Of a stretch of DNA of 64,000 nucleotides, positions 1 to 11,230 are shown one piece after another. Position numbers and translations under genes: made by a program. The notes under the pieces are model-generated. The model was not told where the DNA came from, did no database searches, and saw only the letters and a program-made list of their open reading frames with translations. This stretch comes from Ashinkailepas kermadecensis. Its lineage: Eukaryota; Arthropoda; Thecostraca; Neolepadidae. The stretch spans positions 496,001 to 560,000 of the forward strand of contig JAOTOM010004952.1 in the NCBI GenBank assembly GCA_034440615.1. The letters are read 5' to 3'. Positions within the stretch are counted from its first letter, which is position 1; every line of letters starts with the position of its first letter.

Positions 1-215
1 TACATCATTTTTCTTCATTTTAAACATTACCTTTTATGCTACATTACCTAACTCCAAGCCATTTTTGGGTGATATTTTACCTCCCAACTGAAAAGTATGT
101 ATTTGCAGAGGAAATAAGTGGTCACATCATGTTCAGCACATTCATAAACATTACATTAGAAACAGAAATTCTATGAAATTACAAATTACCGTAATCTGCA
201 AAATTACCGATTCGG
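1..215 (+). repeat. Dispersed repeat R, copy 1 (3' part)
   Basis: This segment aligns with 6150-6340, 8640-8865 and 28870-29075 on the same strand and with 63460-63660 on the other. Shared landmarks are a 'tatgctacattacctaa'-like stretch, a 'cctgaaaagtatgcatttgca' type core, 'cattcataaacattgcatt' and a terminal 'aaatttacc'. The copy is cut by the window edge on the left and stops where Gypsy-derived sequence begins. Other copies contain GGTTAGG motifs upstream of this part. No coding capacity is seen. The family resembles an old arthropod interspersed repeat; its class is unknown. Confidence 0.75.
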
Positions 216-237
216 GGTTATTGCCCAGTCAAGCAGA

Positions 238-1200
238 ATGTGGGCGATTATCTACGCGATCCATCCAACTTACAGGGTAGGTACCGGGGCCCACCAATAT
301 CGTTTGGCAACTGGTGACGTCACATTGGCTGAACAATTGCTGATTCCCGTAGGCGCTCCAGCCAAACTTCCGTGTTTTCCACACGACATTTCCGATGTTA
401 AATACCATCAAAATGGGACAAAATCGGTTTCATTTGAACGTTTGAAGAATCTTGTCCACGAATATGATACGTATTTTCCACTAACACTAGGACGTTATGC
501 TTGGACCCGCGCTGACTGTATTCATGTCGAGCGCCGCAGGAATCGTTCGATCGGGATGCGTTCGATGCCCTTGGTGCCCGACAGAAGGAGTCTTATAGTG
601 AAGTTGAGCTCGGCCTGAAGGGGAGTTTCAGCAGTGGTAGCTCTGTGGACCACCATGTGGCCCTTATGGATCTCAGGTACGACCCATCCCAGTCGCAAGA
701 TGCGTTTGTGATACGGCTTAAGAAGATTCCCCGGGACAGGCATTGGAGGGTCTGCTATACAACCATTTCCTGTCGGCACTTCCAGGCGACCTGTACTCGC
801 CTGTTGTCGCGTCGGGAGCGAGTACTTTTGAGGATGCAGTGGCAAAAGTACGACACGTGTGCAGTGCCGCTCGGCACGTGATGCAGCCGGTGCGCCAGAT
901 GGCTGCAAGGGGGCCCAGCCTGAAGCGTCAGCTTTTGCTCGGTTAGAGAAGAGGATAGCCGAATTAGAGCTCCAAGTCCAGACTGTACTCAGGTCCAGTG
1001 GACCTGTGCGTAGGCCGCGCGAGTGTTACGCATGTGGCCAGCCTGGTCACATGAGGTATAACTGTGACAAGCGAGATGTTAGGTGCCCGAAATGCGGTTG
1101 TCAGGGGCATGTGCCAGAAGTGTGTGGGAGGTATTTGGGAAACTTCCGCGGGTCCACCCGAGGGGCCATGGGGGGACCCGGACCCAGTCAAAGGCCGTGA
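238..1200 (+). pseudogene. gag: Gypsy gag remnant with two CCHC zinc knuckles
   Basis: Gag would form the retrotransposon particle and bind its RNA. Pieces lie in different frames: a frame running through about 540-720, then 743-946 (containing ALPGDLYSP and TFEDAVAKVRHVC), then 859-1200. The last piece holds two zinc knuckles, CYACGQPGHMRYNC and CPKCGCQGHVPEVC, encoded at about 1024-1130, both with the CX2CX4HX4C spacing. At least two frameshifts separate the parts. The first 250 bases (238-500) stay open in one frame but show nothing I can tie to a gag domain. A reading frame starting inside the second knuckle (1083) runs on into protease and RT. Confidence 0.7.
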
Positions 1201-2492
1201 GGAATGGGTTGAGAGGATGTGATTCCGGAAGGGACAAAGGGACCTGGAGAGAAACCGAGAGGGAAGCGAACATAACCGACGGTGACCCAGGCGACCGATG
1301 GGTTTCACTGAACGAGGACATGACATTTGTGGCTAAGATTTCGGGAGTCGACTGTAAGTGTCTGCTGGACACAGGCAGCAACATTAGTATTCTGAACCAA
1401 GCAGCGTTCGACCTTTTGCCAAATTCCCCGAGGTTACGTAAGACTGCAGTGCGGGCCAAGACGGCGTCACGAGATGAGCTGCCACTGGCAGGCAAAGCCA
1501 CTCTGTGCTTCCATGTTGACGGAATGCCAGTGAACATGAGTGTTTTCGTGTCGGACCACATAGATGTGCCGTGCCTACTGGGGCTTGACTTTCTGCGAGC
1601 TTGTCCATGCGTGATTGATATGAAGAGAAGGAGATTGATATTAACCCCGGCTGAGTCAGTTCGCTCGGTGTCGGCGGAGGCCGTGTCAGTTGGTCGTTTG
1701 GTGATGTCGAGTAGTGTCATAATTGCACCGGGTGAGGAAACAGTTCTGAGGGCATGGGTGCCCAATTGTGACTACATAGGCTCAGCTGTAGTGGAGCCGT
1801 CGTTGAACATTGGTCTCGAGTTTGTTCCAGCAGTGGTCGATGTATTAGGGAGTTCTGTCCCATTTGTCGTCCGTAATATTACGACGGAGCCAATTAGCAT
1901 TCCTAGACGCTCAGAAATTGGCGAACTTGAGGTGGGGTTCGGCGAGCACAGCTTGTACTCCTGGGGTAGTGACGGCGAGCCAGCTTCGAAATACGTAGAA
2001 CCAAGTGGGCATATTGACCTGAGTAAGTCCCCATTGTCAGACTCACAGAAGGAGGCGGTCAGACGAGTTATTTACAAACATAAGTCGATGTTTGATGGTC
2101 ATTTGGGCCACACCACGGTGACGACGCATACGATTGATACTGGTGACCATGCGCCTGTGAGTCAGGCGGCCCGGCGTGTACCACCCCATTTGCGGAACGA
2201 GGTGAGGGCGCAAATCGAGACATTAGTAGAACAAGGAGTACTCGAGGAGTCTGATGGAGGGGGATGGGCTTCCCCCATATGTTTGGTAAGGAAGAAGTCT
2301 GGGCAGTACAGGATGTGCGCTGACATGAGACAGTTGAATGCTGTGACGACGCCCTCGTCATATCCGATTCCGAGGATTGACGACACTATTGAGATCTTGG
2401 CAGGATCGAAGATGTGGTGTGTCCTAGATTTGAATAATGCGTATTTTCAGGTAACATTGATGAACGAGAAAGAGATAAGACTACGATTGTGA
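1201..2492 (+). pseudogene. pol: Gypsy pol: aspartic protease and RT N-terminal half
   Basis: One open frame from 1083 to 2492 carries a retropepsin-like active site, LLDTGSNISIL, at about 1362-1394, and then the start of a Ty3/Gypsy reverse transcriptase. RT motifs seen are a VLEESDGGGWASPICLVRKK stretch at about 2238-2297, RMCADMRQLNAVT (2311-2349) and CVLDLNNAYFQV at about 2420-2455. The frame ends at a TGA near 2490, within RT, but homologous sequence continues in another frame from 2489. A single small indel near 2470-2488 therefore disrupts this copy. The protein would process the polyprotein and copy element RNA; as it stands it cannot be made whole. Confidence 0.85.
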
Positions 2493-4027
2493 CTCCATTC
2501 GGTGCACATCGGTTTGTTCGTATGCCATTCGGGTGCAAGTCGGCCCCGTCTACGTGTGCGCGTCTGTTGGATATAGTTTTAGGTGATTTGCGTCCCCTGT
2601 CGTGCGTGAACTATTTTGATGACGTCATAGTGCATGGAGCAGACTTTGATGATGTCCTGACTAAGCTGGATGCTGTGTTGGAAAGGCTACAGCAGGCAGG
2701 TCTTACGTTGAATCCGGGAAAGTGCGAGTTGGTCCGAACGGAAGTAACATTTCTGGGTCATGTATTGAACCCCGAGGGCTTGTCTGCTGACCCTGAAAAT
2801 ATCCGGCAGCTGGCTGAGTGGCCCACTCCACGCACCCAAAAAGAGTTGAGTAGTTTTCTAGGGCTAGCATCGTTCTTTCGGGAGTATGTGCGATCGTTCG
2901 CTGAGATGGCAGCGCCGCTGTTTTCGCTGACGGGGAAAGACGTAAAGTTTAGTTGGTCAGAGGAGGCGCTAGCATCGTTCGAAGCACTGAAGGTGGCGCT
3001 GTCGACTTCGCCTGTGATTTCGCTGCCCAGGTTCGGCGCGGACGCTGGTATGTTCATTCTGGACTGTGATTGTTCGGACTTGATTGCTGCAGCCGTTCTC
3101 CTGCAGGAACAGGATGGCGAAGAGAAACCGCTGGCGTATGCGAGTCGGAAGTTGTCCAAGTCTCAACGTAATTACATTACAACTCGTAAAGAGTTGCTAG
3201 CGTGCGTTCTGTTCGTGCAGCAGTTTAGGCACTATTTGTTGGGCCGTAAGTTTAGGACTCGTACCGACCACGCCAGCCTGCAATGGCTCATAAACTTCAA
3301 GCAGCCTTCGGGCATGCTCGCTCGTTGGTTTGAGATCTTGTCCGAGTTTGATTATGAGATAGTGTTTCGCCCGGGTGTGCAGAATCCGGTGGCGGACGCG
3401 CTGAGTAGGCGTCCGGTAGACAGAGTGGATGCGGAGACACAGACCGGCGAACTAGCTGAGTCAGTTCGCGAGGTGGATGCTTCCTCCTGGTCCTTGAGTT
3501 ATCTGCGACAGGAACAGGATAAGGACCCTAGCATAAGTGAAATTGGGAAACATTTGTCGGCTGGAGTTAAGCCGCGACGAACCACGGTGTCAGGTTCCTC
3601 TAGGCCACTGTTTAAGCAGTGGAGACGACTGCAGTTGATTGATGGCATTTTGTATCGAATGTACAAGCCACGCGCTGGTGAGAGCGAGCGGTTGCAGCTG
3701 GTGGTTCCAAGGCAGCTGGTGCCGGGAGTACTAACCTCGCTTCATGCTGGTCCAACAGGAGGACATTTTGGGGCCGATAAATTGTTGGCCCAGGCGAGGA
3801 TTCGGTTCTGGTGGAGTCAGATGTCGGCTGAAACCGAGGAGTTTTGTCGCAAGTGCCAGAAGTGCACCTTACACAGTCAACCGATCCCGCGGCCACGTGC
3901 ATCCCTTGGTGAGCTCTACTCAGATGAACCTTTTCATACGATTTCCATTGACTTTTTGACCGGTCTGCCGATTACCGGAAGCGGGAACAAGCATCTGTTG
4001 GTTGTGTGTGATCACTTCACCCGCTGA
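2489..4027 (+). pseudogene. pol: Gypsy pol: RT palm, RNase H, integrase N-terminus
   Basis: The 512-codon frame holds the RT active-site box YFDD at 2612-2623, the thumb and connection region, an RNase H domain of the Ty3 type (TDHASLQWL near 3264-3290), and the H2C2 zinc-binding head of integrase. In that head, HAGPTGGHFG is at about 3743-3772 and CRKCQKC at about 3845-3865. The first acidic residue of the integrase core is in SIDFLTG near 3944-3964. The frame stops at a TGA at 4025-4027, right after HFTR. Because integrase homology simply continues, this is a nonsense mutation rather than a natural end. Confidence 0.9.
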
Positions 4028-4033
4028 TGTGAG

Positions 4034-5327
4034 GTGTATCCTCTTCCGGATATGAAAGCGACGACAGTGGCGACGACCATTGTGAACGAGTTTGTCGCTC
4101 GGTTCGGCTGTGCACGGCGCTTGCACTCCGATTGCGCCGCGAATTTTGTAGGGTCAGTCATGACGGAAACCTGCCGTATCCACGGCATTGAAAAATCACG
4201 GATTTCCGCGTACCACCCCGAAGGTAACTCAAAGGTCGAAAGGATAATGCGGACTATCATCACGATGTTGGCGAGATATCTAGATGACAATCATTCGGAA
4301 TGGGATGTTCATCTGCCGCTGTTGATGCTCGGGTATCGGTCCCAGGTGCATTCGTCGCTCGGCTATTCGCCCTACTTTCTCATGTTCGCTTGAGAGCCCC
4401 GGCTCCCAGCGGAAGCGAATCTGCACGCGCCTACGGTGGCGAAATCTCGGACGGTGTCCGAGTACGTGGACAACCTGTGTACCAGTCTGCGCAAAGCGAG
4501 AGTTTAGGATCGCTGCGTCGAATAGGCGACACGCGCGCAACAAGAGAGCCTACGAAAAGAAGCTGAGCGAGCATACCTTTCAGGCTGGTGATCAGGTCCT
4601 GTTGTATAAGAGTGTCGTGCCGAGAGGTCAGTATTATAAGTTAGTCCGCCCCTGGAAGCCGGCAACAGTCCTAAGCCGAGTGGGTGATGTAAATTATCGG
4701 ATACGTCTGCACGGGAGCAGAAAGACGATTCTAGTGCATCATAACAGACTGCAACCAACGACCGCTCAGGTGACCAGGGATGCAGTGCCTGGATGTGCAG
4801 CTGGTGTAACAGACACACCAGCAGGACGTGGCTTGAGTGTGGATGATGAGAGGCAGGGCGTCGGTGAGCCGCTGGCCCTGGCGTCCGGGGTTGGGTCACC
4901 CGCAACACCCGTTCGATGTGGCATATTCCGACCTGGCGTGCTGGAATCTGGAGGCGAAGGGGGTTCACATCCTTCCTCCGGAAGCACCGCTCTCGGAGCT
5001 CGCGTCGTTGGGGAAAGTGGAGATCTCGGCGCGGATGCGTTAGCGGCTGGTGGTGACGACAGTAACAGCGGCGATCTGGGTCCCACCCAAGCAACTTCCG
5101 TTCAGAGGGAAGAAGGGGATGGGTGCCCCGCTGTCAGGAGAGAATCGGAATTGACGGGCACTACGGTTAGCTTAGGAATAGAAAGCCCTGATGTTGTCCC
5201 ATCCGTGGAGGGAGTGGGGTCAGAGACAGGTGACCCCGGGCCTGGACTTCCCCCGAGTGTACCGCCAACTGTGTTGCGACGATCGAGTCGGGTTAAGCGA
5301 GCTCCTGGTTGGGTGTTGTTAGAATAG
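4034..5327 (+). pseudogene. pol: Gypsy integrase core and C-terminal region
   Basis: From 4034 the integrase core resumes in frame, with the second acidic residue in LHSDCAANF (about 4121-4147) and the third, a Glu, in GNSKVERI (4238-4240). The core stops at TGA 4391-4393. A shifted frame from about 4560 to 5327 carries a GPY/F-like C-terminal module, RPWKPATVLSRVGDVNYRIR, at about 4640-4700. It continues into a low-complexity, Gly/Ser/Pro/Glu-rich tail that ends with a basic patch near 5275-5310. A natural-looking TAG closes the tail at 5325-5327. At least one frameshift between 4393 and 4600 separates the two parts. Confidence 0.8.
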
Positions 5328-5985
5328 TCGTTAGTTACAGTGTAAACGCGTGTATGATGTGAGGTTGCGCGATGTTAGAATAAGATGCTAGTGTACCAAT
5401 TGTTACAACTAGCGTTGGGCGGAAATGAGGATCCCGCCGGGGATGCGTTAGTGGATGGGCGGTTTGTTTCGGGTCTACACCACATTGTGAAACTGTGTAA
5501 TGTCTGTGCGGATTGTGGAACGCTTCAGTCGTTTGGGCGCCTATCGCGAGTGCTAGATGCCTTGTGCTGAAATATAGTGCGTAGCCTATTAAGACTTGCG
5601 ACGGTCTTGCGCAGTCGTGACATCAGTCTTTGTGTTGCGGATAAACCCGTTGCCATGCTGCTGACGACCACTTGTGACGATAGTTCGAATAGCGTGGCGA
5701 TACATCGTGTGCCATTTCGCTCCGGTGTCATGTCTAGGTCATGTGCGTTGAGTGCGTGTGCACTTATTTTTTCAAGGTTTATAGAGTGTAGACGGGTGAC
5801 GTCATGGTCCCGCGCGTCGCCAAGGCGACGCGTGCATTCCGATTGGCTTGTTGCTTTCGCGCCAAAAGATCCCCGGCCGCGGGAGTGTGAGAATAAAGCG
5901 GACGGTGACCGGACGTGCGGTACGCCTGGGCGGGTTGGACTTGAAAGCTGTCAGACGTGTTTGCAATTCGGACCCAGCGACTACA
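5328..5985 (+). repeat. Probable 3' LTR of the Gypsy element
   Basis: The non-coding stretch after the last pol codon ends with CTACA at 5981-5985, immediately before sequence shared with the R copy near 63.8 kb. It has a polyadenylation signal AATAAA at 5892-5897 and a TATA-like 'tttata' near 5777, the order expected of a U3-R-U5 LTR. The 5' limit is uncertain because there is no second LTR in the window to compare and no clear polypurine tract before it. Confidence 0.5.
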
Positions 5986-6362
5986 CATGCACAAAGAATG
6001 CTCCAATGCATATGCACTCCAGTAAGAAAATGGCATTAATTATGAATGGTAATTCACAAGCAAATTGATTTGACAAAAGCATCATAGTTGGAAGTGAGGA
6101 TATTTCCATGAAAAGGTTAGGATAGGTTAGGTTAGGTTATTCTGCATTTTTTAAAAACATTTCTTTGTATGCTATGCTACCTAAATGAAAGCCTTTTTTG
6201 GTGTTATTTTGCTCACAACCTGAAAAGTATGCATTTGCACAGAAAGTGAGTGATCCCATCATCTTAGTCACCTTCATAAACATTGCATTTTAATGATAAA
6301 TTCCAAGGATTCATAAAACACATTAAAGCATACATTTACCGGTAAGCCTAGGTTCATATTTG
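5986..6362 (+). repeat. Dispersed repeat R, copy 2 (longest left part)
   Basis: This copy aligns base by base with the reverse complement of 63450-63825. It begins at 'catgcacaaagaatgctcc', passes a GGTTAGGATAGGTTAGG block at about 6115-6140, and ends with 'ccggtaagcctaggttcat'. After an unrelated 340-base stretch, homology resumes at about 6700. The TTAGG-like block is short and degenerate, so it is not a telomere array. Confidence 0.8.
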
Positions 6363-6699
6363 GCAAATCCAGCTATGGTTTCAATTTCAATTCGTGAAAC
6401 TTTAAGAGTTATGAACGATAACAGGTTGAGGGTTGTTGTATCCTATGAACTGAAGAAATTCTGCACCAAACTTAAGAGCATGTTCAATAACCTAGGAATC
6501 CAAACAATATTCATCAGCCTCATATTCAATTTCCCATACCAACAATCAGAAACACCGTATACCCAACCACAACAACACTCTGATGTCTTCGCTGCGACAC
6601 AGATGAATATAAGCCAGGTTTTAAAACGTATTTGGAATGTTTACGTGACGTCACCATATATACCAAAATCCTGGTAGATTATACTAGAAATCTCGCACA
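6363..6699. other. Sequence present in R copy 2, absent from the 63-kb copy
   Basis: In the inverted R copy near 63.45 kb, 'ggttcatatt' joins directly to 'cctgcctacgtcactaggg'. Here the same two pieces are separated by about 340 bases, with a shared 'att' at both joins. Either this is an insertion or the other copy has a microhomology deletion. A 105-codon open frame (6360-6677) spans it but has no recognisable motif and is probably chance. Confidence 0.5.
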
Positions 6700-6790
6700 T
6701 TCCTGTTTACGTCACTAGGGCTGGAACTAGAAAACCTACGAGATTCCGTTGTACACTTTAGTATTAGTACCCAGGTAGGTACCTACCTTA
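6700..6790 (+). repeat. Distal part of repeat R copy 2 ending in a palindrome
   Basis: Positions 6704-6770 match the reverse complement of about 63385-63445 ('cactagggctggaactaga', 'gattccgttgtacac', 'ttagtattagtaccca'). It ends in a perfect 16-base palindrome, AGGTAGGTACCTACCT, at 6773-6788. Confidence 0.7.
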
Positions 6791-8342
6791 TTTCAGATAT
6801 AAAGTTAAACAACTGGGTTTGTCACGCGGCCGTCGGAATTGCCCAGGAATTGCCCATTTTGAGGCTACTAAAAACACTCGCTGCGGTGCCGTTGAAACAA
6901 TGCCATTTTCGCAGCATGGGTCTAACTTGAACGTAGTTGCTGATAAACATATGCTGCGTAAACATTGCATGGATGATGTACGCCATCCTACGTACATCAT
7001 CATCATCGTACATCATCCATGACCATTGCACCAACCAGTATGGAGCTAACAACCAGCTTTGCTCCACCTTTCGATTATTTGTGTCTAAAAAGCTTACTCT
7101 CACCGAATGATAAGTCGGTGATAGCAAGTGACATTATTTCTATTATAGTAATCATTTAGCTTCGAAGACTACCAGATCACAAATTTTGTAAATACTTCCA
7201 ATCCAATTATCCCAAGCCAGAGGACATACACTAAAAATGATTAGCACCTCTGTTGCTAATTGCATGCTAAGCATGGGCGGTCGGCCCATGTAAGGCACTA
7301 AGGCAGTGCCTCACCTGAGTAGAGCTGGGAAGTGTTTTTGTATGTTATTTTCGTACAAATGATGATTTCATCCACTGGAAAATAGCAAAGTTAAAAAACT
7401 GGAAATAAATATGCATTGGTGACTCGTAATTATAGTGAAAAATGAAGTTCACATTTATATCTTAGCTTCAAAACAGCTCTATCACCGGTCCGCAAAGGCA
7501 TGCCTCCGCAAAATCGCCATATATTGCGCTTTCGTTTCATAACAAGTGCAGGGAATGCGGCCTTTTGGAGTTGTGTCCAGTCCTGGGTACTAATACTACT
7601 AAAGTCCATTCTACTCTTAATGGAGATCGCTGTGTGAGGGACACTTTTGAGGTACATCGGACTATGTTTTGCACAAAAATGTTCCCATTGATTCGTGAAA
7701 ATAAGGGAATGTGCAGAATTGTGGGGAAGGAGCAAGTTACCTACCCACCCACTTAGGTAGGTACTAGAAGTGGCAAATACTAGAACCGAAAGCCCAATGA
7801 GGAAGTCTGTTAGTGACCAATGGGCTCTTAATGGGTTTTGATGTGATGCTTAGTCATCTATGTAAATTCCATGCATTCACTAGTGTTTCCAGGACGGACA
7901 TATTAGTCAAGCCAATACAAAAATAACAGCCTGCTTTGGAGCAAACTTGTTCTTCAATCACAAATCATGCAAAACCTAGTTGCATTTTATGCAAGTGTTG
8001 CTCTGAACTCATGCTTAGGTACCTAGTTAGGCACCTACTAAGCTTTCCAAATCCAAGGAAGTTGAAAATTTGTGAGAATTATTTTTTACTTGGCCATACC
8101 AAACGACTCAAAACCAACGTTTCGAGTCTGCACAATGCATGCAAATCGGGTAAATATATAAAAGGAACCCCAGGACACTTTTGGGTAAACAAAAATATGT
8201 TTCCAGTGTCTTGATGTAATTTGAAAGAATTGTACATTTATATCTTTCGGAAATTAATTTTTTTTTACATAAGCGCTTCAAGTTGTACTTATATCGCAAT
8301 AAGCAGTCATTTCATGAAGAAAAGAAGGTATTATTGTGCTTT
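6791..8342. other. Non-coding interval
   Basis: No convincing gene is seen. There is a short ATC/CAT-rich simple repeat near 6990-7020, a run of nested palindromes at about 7261-7310, and scattered 'aggtaggtacc'-like motifs near 7755 and 8017. Open frames of about 60-100 codons on both strands lack recognisable domains, start context or splice-site support. Confidence 0.5.
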
Positions 8343-8870
8343 AAGGTGGTAACAAGACAAATGCTTACACACATTTTCCTCCATAAAGCAAACAAATGGG
8401 TTAGGTTTGGTTAGGCTGTTAGGTTTTTTTTCAGTTGGAACATTTTTGTAATTTCTTTTCTTTTTTTGTTCATTTGGAAACTATAATTTTATTCTAAAGC
8501 AGCTGATGTTAGGTTGGGTTGGGTTGGGCTGGGTTTTTTAAATGTTTAAAAAGTCTTCAGAAAAAAATTGCTTTCAATTTTATAATTTTTTTTAAAAAAT
8601 TGTTTTCATCAAAAGTGACGTTAGACTAGGTTAGGCTACGTTATGTTGCATTTTTCATTTTTAAAGCATTTCTTTTTATGCTATGTTAACTAATTCAAAG
8701 CCACCTTATTGGGGTTATTTTGCTCACAACCTGAAAAACAAGCATTTGCACAGAAAATGAATGGTCCCTTCATCTTATTCACATTCATAAACATTGCATT
8801 GGAATGATAGATTTCAAGAGTTCATAAAATATCCTAAAGCACAAATTTACCAAAAAGAGCATAAAATCAA
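8343..8870 (+). repeat. Dispersed repeat R, copy 3
   Basis: The left part, 'acacacattttcctcc' followed by 'aagcaaacaaatgggttagg', is shared with 14670-14715 and about 28600-28640. The right part (about 8630-8870) aligns with 1-215 and 6140-6345. It is rich in GGTTAGG/GGTTGGG variants and T tracts. Confidence 0.75.
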
Positions 8871-9398
8871 TCAAATGGCATTTTAAACAACCACAGAAAA
8901 AAATGTGGCAATGCAGATGTAGGTCATACAGATGTAGTACGCACTTCAACAAAATATGGGAAGAATACAGAAAAAGTGTTTTGTGTGGGCCAGCATATAT
9001 TGAAGAATTATGTAATATTACAATACAAATATAACCCAACCTAATCTGACCTAACCTAACATAATCTACTGATGTTAGATCACCTAAACCTACTGATATT
9101 GGATCACCTAATCCTACTTATGTTTGATCACCTAATATCACTATATCACTGAAGTATCATCAATGTAGAAATGTATCATCTGCAGTATCAAGGCTAGGTG
9201 GCATGATTTCAAAGAAAGAATATCTTGCTGATATGTTATTTCCAAAAGAAATGGCACCTAAAGAAGTTGCTGGGTAAGTTTCATCAAGTCTAGCCCATGC
9301 TTTCTTGTTTCTGATTTGCTCTCAGGGTCTTTGGTAAACCGAAGCAAACATTAAGCAATGTATTTTACATCAAATAGGTCCTTACATGACTACTTCTT
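8871..9398. other. Non-coding interval with short degenerate tandem motif
   Basis: At 9034-9058 there is a CCTAA-type stretch (complement of TTAGG). At about 9066-9140 a roughly 27-base motif containing 'gatcacctaa' and 'cctactgatgtt' occurs three times in tandem. The rest is AT-rich with no gene seen. Confidence 0.5.
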
Positions 9399-9435
9399 CA
9401 CACACACACACACAAGTGTGTGTGTGTGTGATATG

Positions 9436-9500
<65 letters not shown>
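9399..9500. repeat. Compound microsatellite (CA)n(TG)n then (AT)n
   Basis: (CA) repeats run directly into (GT) repeats at 9399-9431, which makes a self-complementary block. A pure (AT) tract of about 60 bases follows at 9438-9499. Confidence 0.95.
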
Positions 9501-9503
<3 letters not shown>

Positions 9504-9663
9504 ATATCTGTTATATATAATATCATCAACAATATCGACCATCATCAATAATACGAAATCTCACTGATAAATATTTGAAACATAGTTTTCTTATCTATCA
9601 TATACGGAAAAATTGCACGTCATCAAGAAATAACCAGGGAGGCCAGCGCTGTTTTGGGAAGCC

Positions 9664-9835
9664 CAGGCAGGGGCGGATACAGAGGGATCCGGAGGCATGT
9701 ACCCCTCATGGAAGGTGGTGCCCCTCCAGCCGGGAAAAGGCTCCTCTTCGGGAAGGCTCAAGTGCATCCTTACCTCAAAATGTTCAGCCAGAAGCACCCC
9801 CTGAGAGAAACAGCTGTGAATTATCGGAGCCAAAG
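9664..9835 (+). repeat. Family D fragment (hAT-like terminal motif)
   Basis: The segment begins with CAGGGGCGGATACAGAGG and continues 'catgtacccctcatggaagg'. It matches 52498-52590 closely and 30336-30600, 30915-31230 and 58872-58990 loosely. CAGGGGCGGAT resembles the terminal inverted repeats of many hAT transposons. No transposase is present. Confidence 0.55.
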
Positions 9836-10676
9836 CAATAAAGTGGGGAAAATCCGAGGTCATCTTGTTCTGTGGAGGGGAGGGGGTGGGGGGGTGTTAC
9901 AGTCGCGATTATTTTTTCCGCCTCACCTCATTTGGGTGCCTCGGACTGCCCCTGATGCTAAGTGGCTGCTTCAAACAACGTTGTTCCCTAAGGATGCTAG
10001 TAACAAGCACCATATGTACTATTCGGCTGAAAGGGGCTAATTCTAGTCTGCAGGTGCTAGACTGCAAGAATGAGGATACTTGATCCTAGCAGCCACGAGT
10101 GTTATGCCAAGCAGTCCAGAATAATACAACTGCTTATATCTAGCACTGTTATAGTCCGTGCTTTTTTGGCGGCAGTTTGAACGCTCTATGGCTGCTTACA
10201 GTTAGCAATTGGGAAGCTAAAATAAGCAGCGTGGAAAAATGGCGGGAACATTAGCACCTTAACGCTGCTTGACGAAACAACTGCACGAACATTCGGCCAT
10301 TTTGGTTTGGGATTCGATGGCGTGCGGATCGGTGCAGTCCTGCGGCAAGATTGAAGTGAAGAAGAGAAGTCTCTTTGGGATCAAGAGAACCTCTGGGCCC
10401 AGAATCACAAGCCTGTCGTAGTCTGTACAAGGTGGGTGTGTCTTCACAGCAAATGTTTTCCCACATCCTTGGTATAAATCTGATTATGTCAGCATCTTGC
10501 TAACCTCGCTGCATACACCCCTGAAATTACGGGCTCTGAATGACCTACGCAGTTGATGCACCCTCAAGCTGCAAGAAACATACCTGAGCTTGACAACACA
10601 GCACCAGGCATGCTTAGCAAGACATAAGTGGTTTTGCTCTGGGACAAACAAGCCTAATTGTTATTTTATGACATCA
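9836..10676. other. Non-coding interval
   Basis: A G-rich tract lies at about 9876-9897, and a stretch with AGCAC/GTGCT motifs at 9990-10160 is reminiscent of the palindrome cluster at 14866-15172. No gene is recognised. Confidence 0.45.
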
Positions 10677-11007
10677 TTATTCATTAGGGTGGTCCAAAAA
10701 GAGGGGTAAAATTTCAAAGTGCACTGGTCCTTTCTCTACACCACTGCTTTTTTCGTGTTGCATTCCTCTCCTTGTGTGCAAAATTTCATCGCGATACAAT
10801 GATATTTAGAGGTCGCCCCACTTTTAACCCTTAGAACCTGGCGCAACTGCTGCTGCGTGCGCCATAGATTAGTGCTGCACTCAGTTGAACCGTTGCTGTG
10901 GTCGTGGGTGCATTGCGTCGCTCCCGTATTCGTTGTGTGTGTGTGTGTCACGACTCGCGTGTGCGTTGCAGCACCATCACATCAACACTTGGAGGTTAGT
11001 ACATGTT

Positions 11008-11230
11008 CAGGGTTGCCACAATGTCCTTGAACTTTAATTCAGCTTATTTTATAATTGTCATTTAAAATTAAATTAAATGCCATATATCTTCGCCAGCGTT
11101 CCTAAACTAACGTAGTAGAAGACTGCGTTAGTTTAGGAACATCGCTCAGGATGTATGCCATTTAATTTAATTCTAAATTGCAATTATAAAGTAAGCTGAA
11201 TTAAAGTTTAAGGACATTGTGGCAACCCTG
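11008..11230. repeat. Perfect-ended hairpin (foldback) inside the hAT leader
   Basis: The two arms, about 11008-11112 and 11125-11230, are near-complete inverted copies around a 12-base loop. The outer ends are CAGGGTTGCCACAATGTCCTT and its complement; the inner stem is CCTAAACTAACG with its complement. It is flanked by ATGTT on both sides, so it may be a small nested foldback transposon. Confidence 0.8.

Larger units (their letters stand above)
216..5985 (+). mobile_element. Ty3/Gypsy LTR retrotransposon, decayed copy
   Basis: The order Gag zinc knuckles, aspartic protease, reverse transcriptase, RNase H, integrase identifies a Ty3/Gypsy (Metaviridae-type) element. The 3' end carries a probable LTR and stops at about 5985, where repeat R resumes. 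No matching 5' LTR is present, so the copy is 5'-truncated or rearranged. The reading frame is broken by several frameshifts in gag, one in RT near 2470-2490, a TGA at 4025-4027, a TGA at 4391-4393 and a shift near 4400-4600. Both flanks are R-family repeats, which suggests insertion into or between R copies. The left boundary is inferred from where R homology ends. Confidence 0.85.

Noticed and set aside
6115..6140. GGTTAGG run as a telomere or interstitial telomere array
   Set aside because: Only two or three degenerate units, and it is part of a dispersed repeat.
6360..6677. 105-codon frame
   Set aside because: Lies in sequence that is present or absent between repeat copies and has no motif.
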